Counted from the stretch's first letter, positions 52,184 through 61,593 are shown. The stretch is DNA of 64,000 nt from Pseudomonas sp. RIT-562 (GCF_026241895.1 NZ_JAPJIV010000025.1:1-64000), one strand, 5' to 3'. The notes: a model not told the origin generated them from the letters alone. Made by a program: numbers and translations.

Positions 52184-52200
52184 TTCCAACGGCTGACAAA

Positions 52201-52236
52201 AAGCCCCGCCTGGTGATCCAGAGCGGGGCTTTTTTT
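52201..52236 (+). terminator. Intrinsic terminator after rne
   Basis: aaagccccgc and gcggggcttt pair around a 13-base loop and are followed by T residues, 18 bp past the stop. The A-rich left flank may also let it act on the opposite strand. Confidence 0.88.
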
Positions 52237-52260
52237 ATGCTTGAAACGTAAGGAACAGGT

Positions 52261-52345
52261 CCGCGTTATCGTTCATCGCGGGCAAGCCTTGCTCCCACAA
52301 AAGAGCCACGCAAGACCTGTGGGAGCAAGGCTTGCCCGCGATGGC
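52261..52345. repeat. REP hairpin, copy of the 31106 element
   Basis: catcgcgggcaagccttgct and agcaaggcttgcccgcgatg are perfect inverted arms. The first 39 bases equal 31106-31144. Confidence 0.85.
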
Positions 52346-52348
52346 GAT

Positions 52349-52942
52349 CTATCGTACAAACACCAAAGCCCCAGGCACATCCACATCCCTCAATACCCCG
52401 GGATCATCCACCTCCACCTCAACCACTCTGGCAGAAGCAAACAACGGCCTGGCCCCGCGATCCCCCGAAAGCGCCATCAATGCCGGCCCGAATGAAGCTG
52501 CGAAACCCACCGGGTGCCCATACTCGCCGTCATGCACTGGCACACTGATGGTATCGTCCGCCATGCCCGCCAGTACCCGCTCAATGCTCGAAGGCAGAAT
52601 GAACGGCATATCCCCCAGCACAATCATCCAGCCACTGAGGTCTGGACACGCCGCCACCCCGGCAGCAATGCTGTCACCCATGCCCGTGGAATCGATCAAG
52701 ACCACCTCGAACCCGTAGGCCTGCGCCATGCGAATCACCTGGGGACGATCTGCGGTGGTGACCAACACTCGTTTGCCCGACTGAACCGGCAGGTTCACCA
52801 GCACGTGCTCGATCACCGAACGCACGGCACCGTCGCGCCCGGTGCAGTCAGCCAGTAACTTGTCCTTATCCTCGCCCGCCACCTGGCGAAACCGTTCGCC
52901 CTGCCCTGCCGCCAGCACAATGATGCCGATGGATTCGCTCAT
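52349..52942 (-). CDS. MocA/MobA-like nucleotidyltransferase (molybdenum cofactor)
   Basis: 197 residues. NTP-transferase fold: GIIVLAAGQGERFRQVAGED, PQVIRMAQAYGFEVV, MGDSIAAGV, GWMIVLGDMPFI, GHPVGFAASF. Related to MocA, which adds CMP to the molybdenum cofactor for xanthine-oxidase-type enzymes. It overlaps xdhC by four bases (ATGA) and follows the hydroxylase genes, so cofactor maturation for that enzyme is very likely. CMP versus GMP specificity cannot be read from the sequence. Confidence 0.85.
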   Translation of the reverse strand: MSESIGIIVLAAGQGERFRQVAGEDKDKLLADCTGRDGAVRSVIEHVLVNLPVQSGKRVLVTTADRPQVIRMAQAYGFEVVLIDSTGMGDSIAAGVAACPDLSGWMIVLGDMPFILPSSIERVLAGMADDTISVPVHDGEYGHPVGFAASFGPALMALSGDRGARPLFASARVVEVEVDDPGVLRDVDVPGALVFVR

Positions 52943-53922
52943 GGTTCCTCCCGCAGGGGCTTCTTCTGTTTGAGTTCGACGCCGTTCTTGATCGCAACAA
53001 TTTCTGCCAGCAGCGACAAGGCGATTTCCGCCGGTGAATGGCTGCCAATGTGCAAACCGATCGGTCCGTGCAGCCGTTCGATGGCCTCTGCTGACAAGCC
53101 TAGCTGAGCCAAGTTATCGCGGCGCTTCAAGCTGTTGACCCGGGAACCCAGGGCACCGACATAGAAGGCGGCGGAGTCCAGCGCGGTTAGCAGCGCCATG
53201 TCATCCAGGCGCGGGTCATGGGTGAGCGCCACAATGGCCGTGCGCTCGTCAGTCTGGATAGTCAGTACCGCTTCGTCCGGCATGCCTGGGACGAAGCGAC
53301 CATGCTGTTCTTCCCAGCCATAGACAAACTCGCTGCGCGGATCGCAGATCAACACTTCGAAATCCAGGAGCCGCGCCATCTCGGCAACATAACGCGACAG
53401 TTGTCCGGCGCCGATCAGCAGCAGACGCCAGCGCGGGCCATAAATCGCCCGCAGCGTCTTGCCATCAAAGGTCAGCCCCTGGCTTTTGTCCGCAGGCTCG
53501 AGCTGCACTTCACCGGTTTCGATAGACAGCGTGCGCGCCACGATCTCGTGCGCCTCGCAACGCGCCAGCAATTGTGCGACCCAAGCCGGGTCGCCGACTC
53601 GTTCCTCGGTCAGGCGCAAGGTGCCACCACAGGGCAAGCCAAAGCGCGCGGCTTCCTCGCGAGTGACACCGTACGTAATCAATTGCACCGGCGGCCCGTC
53701 AGCGGGGATGCGCCCATCGTGCAGGCGCGCGATCAGGTCGTCCTCGACGCAGCCACCGGAAACCGAGCCGATCACCACGCCGTCCTCACGCAACGCCAGC
53801 ATGGCACCAGGCGCCCGAGGCGCGGTGCCCCAGGTCTGGACCACGCTGTACAACACCACGCGCTGGCCCGCGTTGCGCCATTCCAGCACGCTGCGCAGGA
53901 CATTCAGATCGACGCTGTCCAT
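52939..53922 (-). CDS. XdhC-family molybdenum hydroxylase maturation factor
   Basis: 327 residues. N-terminal XdhC domain (WGTAPRAPGAMLALREDG; SVSGGCVEDDLIARL) and C-terminal Rossmann domain (LLLIGAGQLSRYVAEMARLL; GALGSRVNSLKRRDNLAQLG; IGLHIGSHSPAEIALSLLAE). XdhC binds the molybdenum cofactor, aids its sulfuration and inserts it. Start at 53922 overlaps the large-subunit stop (TGATG). Confidence 0.92.
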   Translation of the reverse strand: MDSVDLNVLRSVLEWRNAGQRVVLYSVVQTWGTAPRAPGAMLALREDGVVIGSVSGGCVEDDLIARLHDGRIPADGPPVQLITYGVTREEAARFGLPCGGTLRLTEERVGDPAWVAQLLARCEAHEIVARTLSIETGEVQLEPADKSQGLTFDGKTLRAIYGPRWRLLLIGAGQLSRYVAEMARLLDFEVLICDPRSEFVYGWEEQHGRFVPGMPDEAVLTIQTDERTAIVALTHDPRLDDMALLTALDSAAFYVGALGSRVNSLKRRDNLAQLGLSAEAIERLHGPIGLHIGSHSPAEIALSLLAEIVAIKNGVELKQKKPLREEP

Positions 53923-56243
53923 CAGGCTTGTGCCTTCTGCCAACCCTGCAGCTGATAGCGCACTGGCAGATTACGCACACGCTGCCCGGTGGCAGCGAAA
54001 ATCGCGTTGCACAGCGCCGGCGCAATCGGTGGCACCCCGGGCTCGCCAACGCCTCCGAGCGGCACCTCCCCAGCAGGAGTGACCAGGTGCACCGCGATCT
54101 CCTTCGGCGCCAGGGACATGCGCGCCACCTCGTACATATGGAAGTTGTCCTGCTGGACCTTACCGTCCTTGAAGCTGATTTCGCCCAGCACGGCGTTACC
54201 CAGGCCCATCACACAAGCACCTTCGAATTGCGAGCGGATCCGCTCCGGGTTGATCTGCGGCCCGCAGTCCACCGCGATATCCGCCTTGTGCACGATCAGG
54301 GTACCGTCGTCCTTGACCTCGACCTCGATCACCGCCGCGACGTAGGTCACAAAACTGTAGTGCACCGCCAGGCCCAGGCCACGCCCCTTGGGCAAGTCAC
54401 GGCCCCAACCTGCGGCCTTAGCCGCAGTTTCCAGGACCTTGCGCATCCGGCCCGTATCGATCGGATAACGTTCCGGCGACTCTCCGTAGTTCCACTCTTC
54501 ACTCAAGGTGCGCGGATCGATCTGGCGATCCGGGCCCAGCAGTTTGATCTGGTACTCCAGCGGGTCGCGACCGGCCTTGTGCGCCAACTCATCGACGAAG
54601 CTCTGGATCGCAAAACCGTGGGGAATGTTCGACACCGAACGATACCAACCGACCCGGGTATGGACCTTCGCCTCGGGGTTTTCCAGGCGCACATTGGGGA
54701 TGGCATAAGCCATGTTGGTGAAGCCCATACCCAGTTCGAACGCCGCTTCGTGGTTCATGCCCGGTGCGAACAGCGCCGTGATACTCGGCGCAACGGTGCG
54801 ATGCAACCAGCCAGATGGCAGGCCGTCCTTGTTCAGGCTGGCCTTGAGGTATTCGGCCGAAACGGTATGAAAGTAGGAACAATGGATGTCATCTTCGCGA
54901 GTCCACTGCACCCGCACCGCCTTGCCGGGGAATTCCTTGGCGAGGATCGCCGCCTCGATCACAAAGTCCGGTTTGGACTTGCGTCCGAAGCCGCCACCCA
55001 GCAGGGTCACGTTGAATGTGACGTTATCGAACGCAATGCTCAGGCGCTCGCCGATTCGCTCGCGCGTTACCTGGGGCGCCTGGCTCGGAGCCCAGGCTTC
55101 ACAAACGCCGTCCTTAAAGCGCGCGATGGCAACCATCGGTTCCATTGGCGACTGCGCCAGGTGCGGCAGATAATAGGACGCTTCCAGCGTACTGTCGGCA
55201 CCGTCTATGGCTGCGTCGATGTTGCCGGTATTGCGCACGACCTTGCCGGGTTTGAGCGCTGCGGCTTCCAGTTCCTTGCGATAGGCAATCGAGTCATAGC
55301 TGGCGTTGGGGCCATCGTCCCACTCGATTTTCAGCGCCTCGCGCCCCTTGATGGCCGCCCAGGTGTTGCTGGCGATCACCGCGACGCCGCCCAGCGGCTG
55401 GAACTCCGACGGCAGCGGCCGCCCCTCGATATTGACCACTTTGAGCACGCCAGGCACTTTTAGCGCTGCACTGGAATCCACCGATCTGACCTTGCCACCG
55501 TAAACCGCCGGGCGCGCGATGGTCGCGTAGAGCATCCCTTCGATATGCACGTCGGCGCCGTAGACGGCACGACCATTGACGATGTCGGCTCCGTCAATCG
55601 CCTTGATCCCCTCCTTGCCAATGTAGCGAAATTCCGCAGGCTGCTTGAGCCGCAGACTGTCGCGGGCCGGCACCGCCAGCGCAGCAGCGGCGGCAGCCAG
55701 GGCGCCGTAACCCAGTTCGCGCCCGGAGGGTTGGTGAATGACTTTATGCAGTTGCGCACGGCACTCGCCAACCGGCACTTGCCACTGCTTGGCAGCCGCT
55801 TGCTCCAGCATGGTCCGCGCGGCGGCACCGCAGCGGCGCATCGGCTCGTACCAATGGCGCATGCTGCGTGAGCCGTCGGTGTCCTGGTTGCCATAGCGCA
55901 CTTCATCGCCAGGCGCCTGCTGCACCTTGACCAGCGCCCAATCGGCGTCCAGCTCATCGGCGACCACCATGCTCAGGCTGGTCCGCACGCCCTGGCCCAT
56001 TTCCGAACGGTTGCAGACCACGGTCACGGTGCCATCGGCGGCAATGCTGACGTAAACCTTCGGGTCGTCGATCCAGCCATTAGGCATGCCATCGGCGCCG
56101 AATTTCGGCGCTTTATCCGCAGCGAGCGCGTCCTGCCAGCCCCAACTGGCCGCCAGTACCAGCGCACTGGTAGCGCCAACGCCCTTGAGAAAACCACGGC
56201 GACTGAGGTTACTCAGTGCAAAATCGTTCGGTAGCCCGCTCAT
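53922..56243 (-). CDS. Molybdenum hydroxylase large subunit (IorB-like), Tat-exported
   Basis: 773 residues. Tat signal SNLSRRGFLKG at residues 11-21 then a hydrophobic stretch, so it folds in the cytoplasm and is exported. Two molybdopterin-binding halves: VCNRSEMGQGVRTSLSMVVA, LLGGGFGRKSKPDFVIEAA, FEGACVMGLGNAVLGEI, and the catalytic Glu region PLGGVGEPGVPPIAPALCNA. Similar to isoquinoline 1-oxidoreductase beta subunits and periplasmic aldehyde oxidases. GGAGG precedes the ATG, which overlaps the small-subunit stop (ATGA). Confidence 0.9.
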   Translation of the reverse strand: MSGLPNDFALSNLSRRGFLKGVGATSALVLAASWGWQDALAADKAPKFGADGMPNGWIDDPKVYVSIAADGTVTVVCNRSEMGQGVRTSLSMVVADELDADWALVKVQQAPGDEVRYGNQDTDGSRSMRHWYEPMRRCGAAARTMLEQAAAKQWQVPVGECRAQLHKVIHQPSGRELGYGALAAAAAALAVPARDSLRLKQPAEFRYIGKEGIKAIDGADIVNGRAVYGADVHIEGMLYATIARPAVYGGKVRSVDSSAALKVPGVLKVVNIEGRPLPSEFQPLGGVAVIASNTWAAIKGREALKIEWDDGPNASYDSIAYRKELEAAALKPGKVVRNTGNIDAAIDGADSTLEASYYLPHLAQSPMEPMVAIARFKDGVCEAWAPSQAPQVTRERIGERLSIAFDNVTFNVTLLGGGFGRKSKPDFVIEAAILAKEFPGKAVRVQWTREDDIHCSYFHTVSAEYLKASLNKDGLPSGWLHRTVAPSITALFAPGMNHEAAFELGMGFTNMAYAIPNVRLENPEAKVHTRVGWYRSVSNIPHGFAIQSFVDELAHKAGRDPLEYQIKLLGPDRQIDPRTLSEEWNYGESPERYPIDTGRMRKVLETAAKAAGWGRDLPKGRGLGLAVHYSFVTYVAAVIEVEVKDDGTLIVHKADIAVDCGPQINPERIRSQFEGACVMGLGNAVLGEISFKDGKVQQDNFHMYEVARMSLAPKEIAVHLVTPAGEVPLGGVGEPGVPPIAPALCNAIFAATGQRVRNLPVRYQLQGWQKAQA

Positions 56244-56710
56244 GCCTTGGCCTCCTTCAGGTGAGTGGAGGCTTGGCGGATGGCGGTCTTGATGCGGTTG
56301 TAGGTGCCGCACCGGCAAATGTTGCCCACCATCGCTTCTTCGATCTGCTCGTCGCTGGGGTTGGGATTGACCTTGAGCAGTGCCGTCGCCGACATGATTT
56401 GCCCGCCCTGGCAGAAACCGCACTGGGCCACCGCCGTGTCGAGCCAGGCTTGCTGGACTATTTGCCCAACCGCATCGCTGTGCAGATTGTCGATGGTGCT
56501 GACGTCCTGCCCGATGACCGAGCCGATCGGCGTAATGCAGCTGCGTGCCGGCGCGCCATCGATATGAATGGTGCAGGCGCCACATAGGCCCATGCCACAG
56601 CCGAATTTGGTGCCGGTGTAACCGGCCACGTCGCGGATTGCCCAGAGCAGCGGCATGTCCTCGGTGACGTCGAGTTGATGGTCTTGACCGTTGAGTTTTA
56701 GGGTAATCAT
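56240..56710 (-). CDS. Molybdenum hydroxylase [2Fe-2S] small subunit (IorA-like)
   Basis: 156 residues. Plant-type [2Fe-2S] cluster at Cys38, 43, 46 and 58 (GCGMGLCGACTIHIDG) and a second cluster at Cys97, 100, 132 and 134 (CGFCQGG; ICRCGTY). No signal peptide: it would be carried out with the Tat-tagged large subunit. No FAD subunit or cytochrome gene is next to it, so electrons must go to an unlinked acceptor. First gene of the four-gene unit. Confidence 0.92.
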   Translation of the reverse strand: MITLKLNGQDHQLDVTEDMPLLWAIRDVAGYTGTKFGCGMGLCGACTIHIDGAPARSCITPIGSVIGQDVSTIDNLHSDAVGQIVQQAWLDTAVAQCGFCQGGQIMSATALLKVNPNPSDEQIEEAMVGNICRCGTYNRIKTAIRQASTHLKEAKA

Positions 56711-56896
56711 GGGCACGCCCGCATATCTAAAGACGGTTATGGGGTCGAGCAATCTGCCGCCACAGGCTGGCGGTTGGCATCACGCAGATCGACTCAGGCT
56801 AAGGAGGCTCTCTTATGCCGACGGCGACGTCTGCATCGGGCCTTAGGTGGAACAAATAGTTGTATCGTTAGGCGGCTAAGTTAACCCAGGATTAAC

Positions 56897-56930
56897 AAAA
56901 AAGCCCTGCACATCGGCAAATGTGCAGGGC
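56897..56930 (-). terminator. Intrinsic terminator after murB
   Basis: gccctgcacat and atgtgcagggc pair around a six-base loop; on the minus strand a run of six T follows. It lies 27 bp past murB and closes the comEC-murB unit. Confidence 0.9.
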
Positions 56931-56957
56931 CTCCAAGGCAGTGCTGAAAGCGTAGCC

Positions 56958-57977
56958 TCAATACCGATTAGGCTCCATTTCCAGCTCCACCTGGAATCGT
57001 TGCCAAATGTCTTGCTGGATCCGCTGCGCCAGCTCCAGCAACTGCAGACCGGTGGCGGCGCCATAGTTGACCAGCACCAGCGCCTGCAATTTGTGCACGC
57101 CGGCATCGGCTTCGCGGAAACCCTTCCAGCCTGCGCGCTCGATCAGCCATCCAGCCGCCAGCTTCATCTGGCCGTCCGGTTGCGCGTAGGCCACCAGGTC
57201 GGGGAATTCAGCCTTGAGTCGGGTGACCAGTGCCGCCGGCACCAGTGGGTTTTTGAAGAAACTGCCGGCATTGCCCAACACTGCAGGGTCCGGCAGTTTT
57301 TCACTGCGGATGCTGCAGATCGCCTGGCTGACATCGCTGGCGGTCGGATGTTCGATGCCCTGTTCGGTCAGGCGCTGACGCACCGGGCCGTATTCCAGAT
57401 GCAGCTGTTCGTTGCGGTTCAGGTTGAAGCGCACCCGCAGAATCAACCAGCGCCCGGGCTCCTGCTTGAACAGGCTGTCACGGTAAGCGAAGTTGCACTC
57501 GGCCAGGCTGAAGTCGCGCAGTTCGCCGGAGTGGCGATCAAGTGCGGTCAGGCCGGCGAATACATCCTTGATCTCCACCCCATAGGCGCCGATGTTCTGC
57601 ATCGGTGCCGCGCCGACAGTCCCCGGAATCAGGCTGAGGTTTTCCAGGCCGGACATGCCGAGGGCCAGGGTATGTTGCACAAAAGGATGCCAAGGCTCCC
57701 CGGCCTCGGCTTCGATCAGCACCTGCTGGCCGTTATCGCTGAGGATGCGAATCCCGCGGGTGGCCATGCGCAGTACCAGCGCCTGGATATCCGCCGTCAG
57801 CAGCAAGTTGCTGCCGCCACCGATTACCAGCAACGGCACATCGTGCTCAGCGGCATAGGCCAGGGCTTGGCGTACGTCGGCATCGCTGTGGGCTTCGGCA
57901 AACAGGCGGGCCTGCACATCCACCCCGAAGCTGTTGAATGGTTTGAGTGATACCCCGGCTTGCACCTGCAGACTCAT
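56958..57977 (-). CDS. murB: UDP-N-acetylenolpyruvoylglucosamine reductase
   Basis: 339 residues, type I MurB. FAD domain VIGGGSNLLLT, LIPGTVGAAPMQNIGAYGVE, the Tyr/Arg loop NFAYRDSLFK, and GSFFKNPLV with the catalytic Ser. Makes UDP-N-acetylmuramate. It overlaps the PTP stop by four bases (ATGA). Last gene of the operon before the terminator. Confidence 0.96.
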   Translation of the reverse strand: MSLQVQAGVSLKPFNSFGVDVQARLFAEAHSDADVRQALAYAAEHDVPLLVIGGGSNLLLTADIQALVLRMATRGIRILSDNGQQVLIEAEAGEPWHPFVQHTLALGMSGLENLSLIPGTVGAAPMQNIGAYGVEIKDVFAGLTALDRHSGELRDFSLAECNFAYRDSLFKQEPGRWLILRVRFNLNRNEQLHLEYGPVRQRLTEQGIEHPTASDVSQAICSIRSEKLPDPAVLGNAGSFFKNPLVPAALVTRLKAEFPDLVAYAQPDGQMKLAAGWLIERAGWKGFREADAGVHKLQALVLVNYGAATGLQLLELAQRIQQDIWQRFQVELEMEPNRY

Positions 57978-58438
57978 AACCGCCCCTTCAATTCGACTAC
58001 CAGCAAATCGCTGGCGCGCTCGATTAGGTCCAGGACCTGCTCGAAGCCCTGGTCACCGTCATAATACGGGTCTGGGACTTCATCGAGTTCGCTCTGGTAG
58101 CGGCGCAGGAACAGGTCGAGCTCGGCCCGGCCCTTCGCTGGTTGCAGCGCCTTGAGGTTGCGCAGGTTGCTGTTATCCATCGCCAGGATCAGGTCATACA
58201 TGGCGAAATCGGCGCGGCTAACCTGTTGCGCACGCTGGGCAGACAAATCGTAGCCGCGCAGGCGCGCGGCCGCCTGGCTGCGTTTATCCGGGGCCTTGCC
58301 GACGTGCCAGTCGCCAGTGCCGGCGGAGGCAACCTCAACCTGTCCTTCAAGCCCTGCTTCACGCAGTTTGTGACGCAACACGCCTTCGGCGGTCGGCGAA
58401 CGGCAGATGTTGCCCAGGCAGACGAACAGAACCCGCAT
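57974..58438 (-). CDS. Low molecular weight protein tyrosine phosphatase
   Basis: 154 residues. P-loop with Cys7 and Arg13 (FVCLGNICRSPTAEG), and the general acid Asp in DEVPDPYYDGDQGFEQ. The start overlaps the kdsB stop by one base (TGATG). Its targets are unknown; in other bacteria members regulate exopolysaccharide tyrosine kinases. Confidence 0.94.
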   Translation of the reverse strand: MRVLFVCLGNICRSPTAEGVLRHKLREAGLEGQVEVASAGTGDWHVGKAPDKRSQAAARLRGYDLSAQRAQQVSRADFAMYDLILAMDNSNLRNLKALQPAKGRAELDLFLRRYQSELDEVPDPYYDGDQGFEQVLDLIERASDLLVVELKGRL

Positions 58439-59202
58439 CAGGCCTCCAGCAGGCGACGAACCCGCTCCAGGTCTTCTGCGGTATCGACGCCGGTTGGCGG
58501 CGCGATCAACGCGTCGGCGACATGGATGCGCACGCCGTGCCACAGGGCACGCAGCTGTTCCAGGGATTCGGTGTTTTCCAGCCAGCAAGGGCCCCAGCTG
58601 ACGAAGTCTTGAAGGAAACCGGCGCGGTATGCGTAGATGCCAATGTGGCGGCGATACGGCACACCTTGCGGCAGCTCCTCGCGGCTCTTGGCGAACGCAT
58701 CACGGGCCCACGGCAAAGTCGCGCGGCTGAAGGTCAGCGCCAGGCCGTTGAGGTCGCTGACCACCTTGACCACATTGGGGTTGAACAGGGTTTCGACATC
58801 CTCGATCGGCTCGGCCAGGGTGGCCATGCGTGCTTCGGTGTGGGCCGCCAGGTTGGCTGCGACCTGATCGATCACGCTCGGAGGAATCAGTGGCTCGTCA
58901 CCTTGCACGTTGACCACGATGGCGTCGGGCGCCAAGCCCAGTTTGCTCGCCACTTCCGCCAGGCGATCAGTCCCGGAGTTGTGATCTTCGCGGGTCAGCA
59001 CCACTTCGGCGCCAAAACTTGTGCAAGCCTCGACGATACGCGGGTCATCAGTGGCAACCACCACGCGCTCGGCGCTGCTCTTGCTCGCTTGTTCCCAGAC
59101 GTGCTGAATCATCGGCTTGCCGGCGATCAGCAACAACGGCTTGCCGGGCAAGCGGGTGGAGGCGTAACGCGACGGGATGACGACGGTAAAGGCTGCGGTC
59201 AT
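58438..59202 (-). CDS. kdsB: CMP-KDO synthetase
   Basis: 254 residues. VVIPSRYASTRLPGKPLLLI, VVATDDPRIVEAC, VNVQGDEPLIPP and YRRHIGIYAYRAGFL are the CMP-KDO synthetase motifs. Activates KDO for lipopolysaccharide inner core. Overlaps the Trm112 gene by four bases. Confidence 0.97.
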   Translation of the reverse strand: MTAAFTVVIPSRYASTRLPGKPLLLIAGKPMIQHVWEQASKSSAERVVVATDDPRIVEACTSFGAEVVLTREDHNSGTDRLAEVASKLGLAPDAIVVNVQGDEPLIPPSVIDQVAANLAAHTEARMATLAEPIEDVETLFNPNVVKVVSDLNGLALTFSRATLPWARDAFAKSREELPQGVPYRRHIGIYAYRAGFLQDFVSWGPCWLENTESLEQLRALWHGVRIHVADALIAPPTGVDTAEDLERVRRLLEA

Positions 59203-59384
59203 TTATCCAGGCGCTCGTCGGTGGTCAGGGTGCGCGCTTCGGTTTCCAGCATCACCGGGATGCCGTCGCGAATCGGGTACGCGAGGCCGGCGCCCTTGCT
59301 GATCAGCTCGGTCTTGTCAGCGCTGAGCTTGAGCGGGCCTTTGCAGACCGGGCAAGCAAGGATATCGAGCAATTTGGTGTCCAT
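59199..59384 (-). CDS. Trm112 family protein
   Basis: 61 residues. Zinc-ribbon start LLDILACPVCKGPLKL with Cys11 and Cys14 but no second CxxC pair, as in bacterial YcaR-like members. Starts at 59384 because AGGGA is seven bases upstream; an ATG two codons earlier is too near that site. Always found between lpxK and kdsB in Pseudomonas and enterobacteria. Confidence 0.93.
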   Translation of the reverse strand: MDTKLLDILACPVCKGPLKLSADKTELISKGAGLAYPIRDGIPVMLETEARTLTTDERLDK

Positions 59385-59421
59385 GAGCATTCCCTGGATA
59401 AAAACGGTTTCAAGACAGGTG

Positions 59422-60432
59422 TTAAGGCAACAGACGATCCGGCACCAGGCGCATCAGCTGCGTATCGAACCAGGCCACAAAGGCCGGGGATGGCGCAGCA
59501 TCGACCGCCAGGTACCACCAATCGGCGGCGGCAAAGGCACGGCACTTCACCGCGTCCTTTTCGGTCATCACCAATGGCAATGACGGAGTGAAATTCATAG
59601 CCTGCACGCTGTACTCCGCGTGGTCGGCGAACGCGTGCGGCACAGGCTTCCAGTGTAGCGTTTCAAGGGTCGTGAAGAAACGCTGTGGATTACCGATGCC
59701 AGCCACGGCATGCAGTGCCTGACCGGGCGGAAAATGGTCGATTGGCCGCCGCTCACCGCTGCGCAGATTGACCAGGGCCGTAGGCTGCAACTGGAACGCA
59801 AAACCGTCGTGACGGTCGTCTGCAGCGCCGTTGTAAAGCACCGCATCGACACTCTGAAGTCGCTCGAGCGGTTCACGCAACGGCCCGGCGGGCAGGCAAC
59901 GCTGGTTGCCCAGGCCACGGGCCGCGTCGATCAGCACCAGCTCGAGGTCACGGGCCAGTCGATAATGCTGCATGCCATCGTCCGACAGGATCAGGTCCAG
60001 TGGCTCACTCGCAAGCAAGGCCTGGACCGCGCGACTGCGGTCCGGGTCGATCATCAATGGCACGCCGGTGCGCTGGACTATCAGCAAAGGCTCATCGCCA
60101 GCGATCTCGGCGCCCTGATCCGCCGCGACCCGCCATGGCAGCTGCGGCGGCTTGGCGCCGTATCCGCGACTCACCACCCCGACGCGAAGGCCGCTGCGCT
60201 GGCAGTGCTGGATCATCCACAAAATCAGCGGAGTCTTGCCGGTGCCGCCGACGGTGATGTTTCCGACCACCACCAGTGGCACCGGCGGCTGGTAGATCTC
60301 GCCCTCGCCCGCCAGGAACCGCTTGCGCTTGTTCATGACCACGCGACGATAGAGCCACTCCAGCGGTTGCAGCAGCTTCAGGGCCGGATGCCCCTGGTAC
60401 CACGCGGCGAGCAAGCGATCGGACATAGCCAT
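59422..60432 (-). CDS. lpxK: Tetraacyldisaccharide 4'-kinase
   Basis: 336 residues. P-loop VVGNITVGGTGKTP at about 55-68, RGYGAKPP, DDGMQHYRL. Phosphorylates the lipid A precursor at the inner membrane; an amphipathic N-terminal helix is typical. Two candidate ATGs (60432 and 60426). The first overlaps the exbD stop (TGATG). Confidence 0.96.
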   Translation of the reverse strand: MAMSDRLLAAWYQGHPALKLLQPLEWLYRRVVMNKRKRFLAGEGEIYQPPVPLVVVGNITVGGTGKTPLILWMIQHCQRSGLRVGVVSRGYGAKPPQLPWRVAADQGAEIAGDEPLLIVQRTGVPLMIDPDRSRAVQALLASEPLDLILSDDGMQHYRLARDLELVLIDAARGLGNQRCLPAGPLREPLERLQSVDAVLYNGAADDRHDGFAFQLQPTALVNLRSGERRPIDHFPPGQALHAVAGIGNPQRFFTTLETLHWKPVPHAFADHAEYSVQAMNFTPSLPLVMTEKDAVKCRAFAAADWWYLAVDAAPSPAFVAWFDTQLMRLVPDRLLP

Positions 60433-60863
60433 CAGGGTGCGGGCGGCGCCGCCTCGACAGTGGTCATGCGCAGATGGCTGAAACCGAGCTTGCCGGCCGC
60501 ATCCATGGCGGTGATGACCGACTGATGCTGGGTCTTGCCGTCGGCGCTGATGGACAACGGCAGGCTGGTGTCGCCATTGGATTCTTTTTGCAGGGCATCC
60601 ATCAGGGTTGCCAGGTCATTCTTGGGCAAGACCTGGTTATTCACCGAAAACGCGCCTTCGGCATTGATTGCCACGTCCAGGTGCTTGGCCTGCTTATCGT
60701 CGTCAGGGGTACCGCTGACTGCTTCCGGCAGGTCGACGCGCAACTGGGTTTCACGGGTAAAAGTAGTGGTCACGACAAAAAACAGCAGCAGGATAAACAC
60801 CACGTCGATCAGCGACGCGAGGTTTATATCGACCGTTTCCCGAGGTTTGCGGCGGAATTTCAC
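60432..60863 (-). CDS. exbD: Biopolymer transport protein ExbD
   Basis: 143 residues from a GTG that overlaps the exbB stop (GTGA). One membrane segment with the proton-path Asp (INLASLIDVVFILLLFFVVT), then a periplasmic domain. With ExbB it energises a TonB-type or other envelope protein. The position in the lpxK operon suggests envelope duty rather than an iron-linked exbBD-tonB unit. Confidence 0.93.
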   Translation of the reverse strand: MKFRRKPRETVDINLASLIDVVFILLLFFVVTTTFTRETQLRVDLPEAVSGTPDDDKQAKHLDVAINAEGAFSVNNQVLPKNDLATLMDALQKESNGDTSLPLSISADGKTQHQSVITAMDAAGKLGFSHLRMTTVEAAPPAP

Positions 60864-61495
60864 GCTCTGCCCTCTGCCAGGTCAACATCCCGGTCGCCCT
60901 GTACGACCTCGACCAGCTTGATCGCTTCCTGCTCCATACCAACAACCAGCTCATCGATCCGGCGTTGCAGGAAACGGTGGAAGAACACCGCAGGAATACC
61001 GACCATCAGGCCTGCAGCCGTGGTGATCAGCGCTTTGGAGATACCACCGGCAAGCACGGCCGCGTTGGTGCTCATGCCCGTACCCATGAATGCACTGAAG
61101 ATATCGATCATGCCCAGTACCGTGCCGAGCAACCCGAGCAACGGCGCCATGGCGGCGATCGTGCCCAGGGCGTTGATGTAACGTTCGAGTTCGTGAATGA
61201 CCCGGGCCGCAGCCTCCTCAATGCACTCTTTCATGATCTCGCGACCATGCCGGGAGTTCGCCAGGCCCGCAGCCAGGATTTCGCCCAGAGGGGAATTGGC
61301 GCGCAATTCCTTGAGCTTTTCCTTGTTCAGCTGCTTGTCCTTGATCCAGACCCAGACCTGGCCGAGCAAGTGCTCCGGGGTCACACGACTGGCACGCAGG
61401 GTCCACAGGCGCTCGGCGACGATCGCCATGGCCGCGATGGAACTCAGAATGATCGGCAGCATCATCCAGCCGCCGGATTTGACCAATTCCCACAC
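60860..61495 (-). CDS. exbB: MotA/TolQ/ExbB proton channel family protein
   Basis: 211 residues from a GTG at 61495 with GAGGGG upstream. Three membrane segments: GWMMLPIILSSIAAMAIVAE, AMAPLLGLLGTVLGMIDIF, and GISKALITTAAGLMVGIPAV. The last two carry the conserved Gly/Thr residues of the channel. Pairs with ExbD. Confidence 0.93.
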   Translation of the reverse strand: MWELVKSGGWMMLPIILSSIAAMAIVAERLWTLRASRVTPEHLLGQVWVWIKDKQLNKEKLKELRANSPLGEILAAGLANSRHGREIMKECIEEAAARVIHELERYINALGTIAAMAPLLGLLGTVLGMIDIFSAFMGTGMSTNAAVLAGGISKALITTAAGLMVGIPAVFFHRFLQRRIDELVVGMEQEAIKLVEVVQGDRDVDLAEGRA

Positions 61496-61593
61496 AGTGA
61501 CAGTCCCCTCGAAAAAGTGCGCCACTCTACCATAGGGGGTCCGCACACCGAAGACCACCATGGCGCAACCGGTCGGGGCCGGCGGCAATCACG

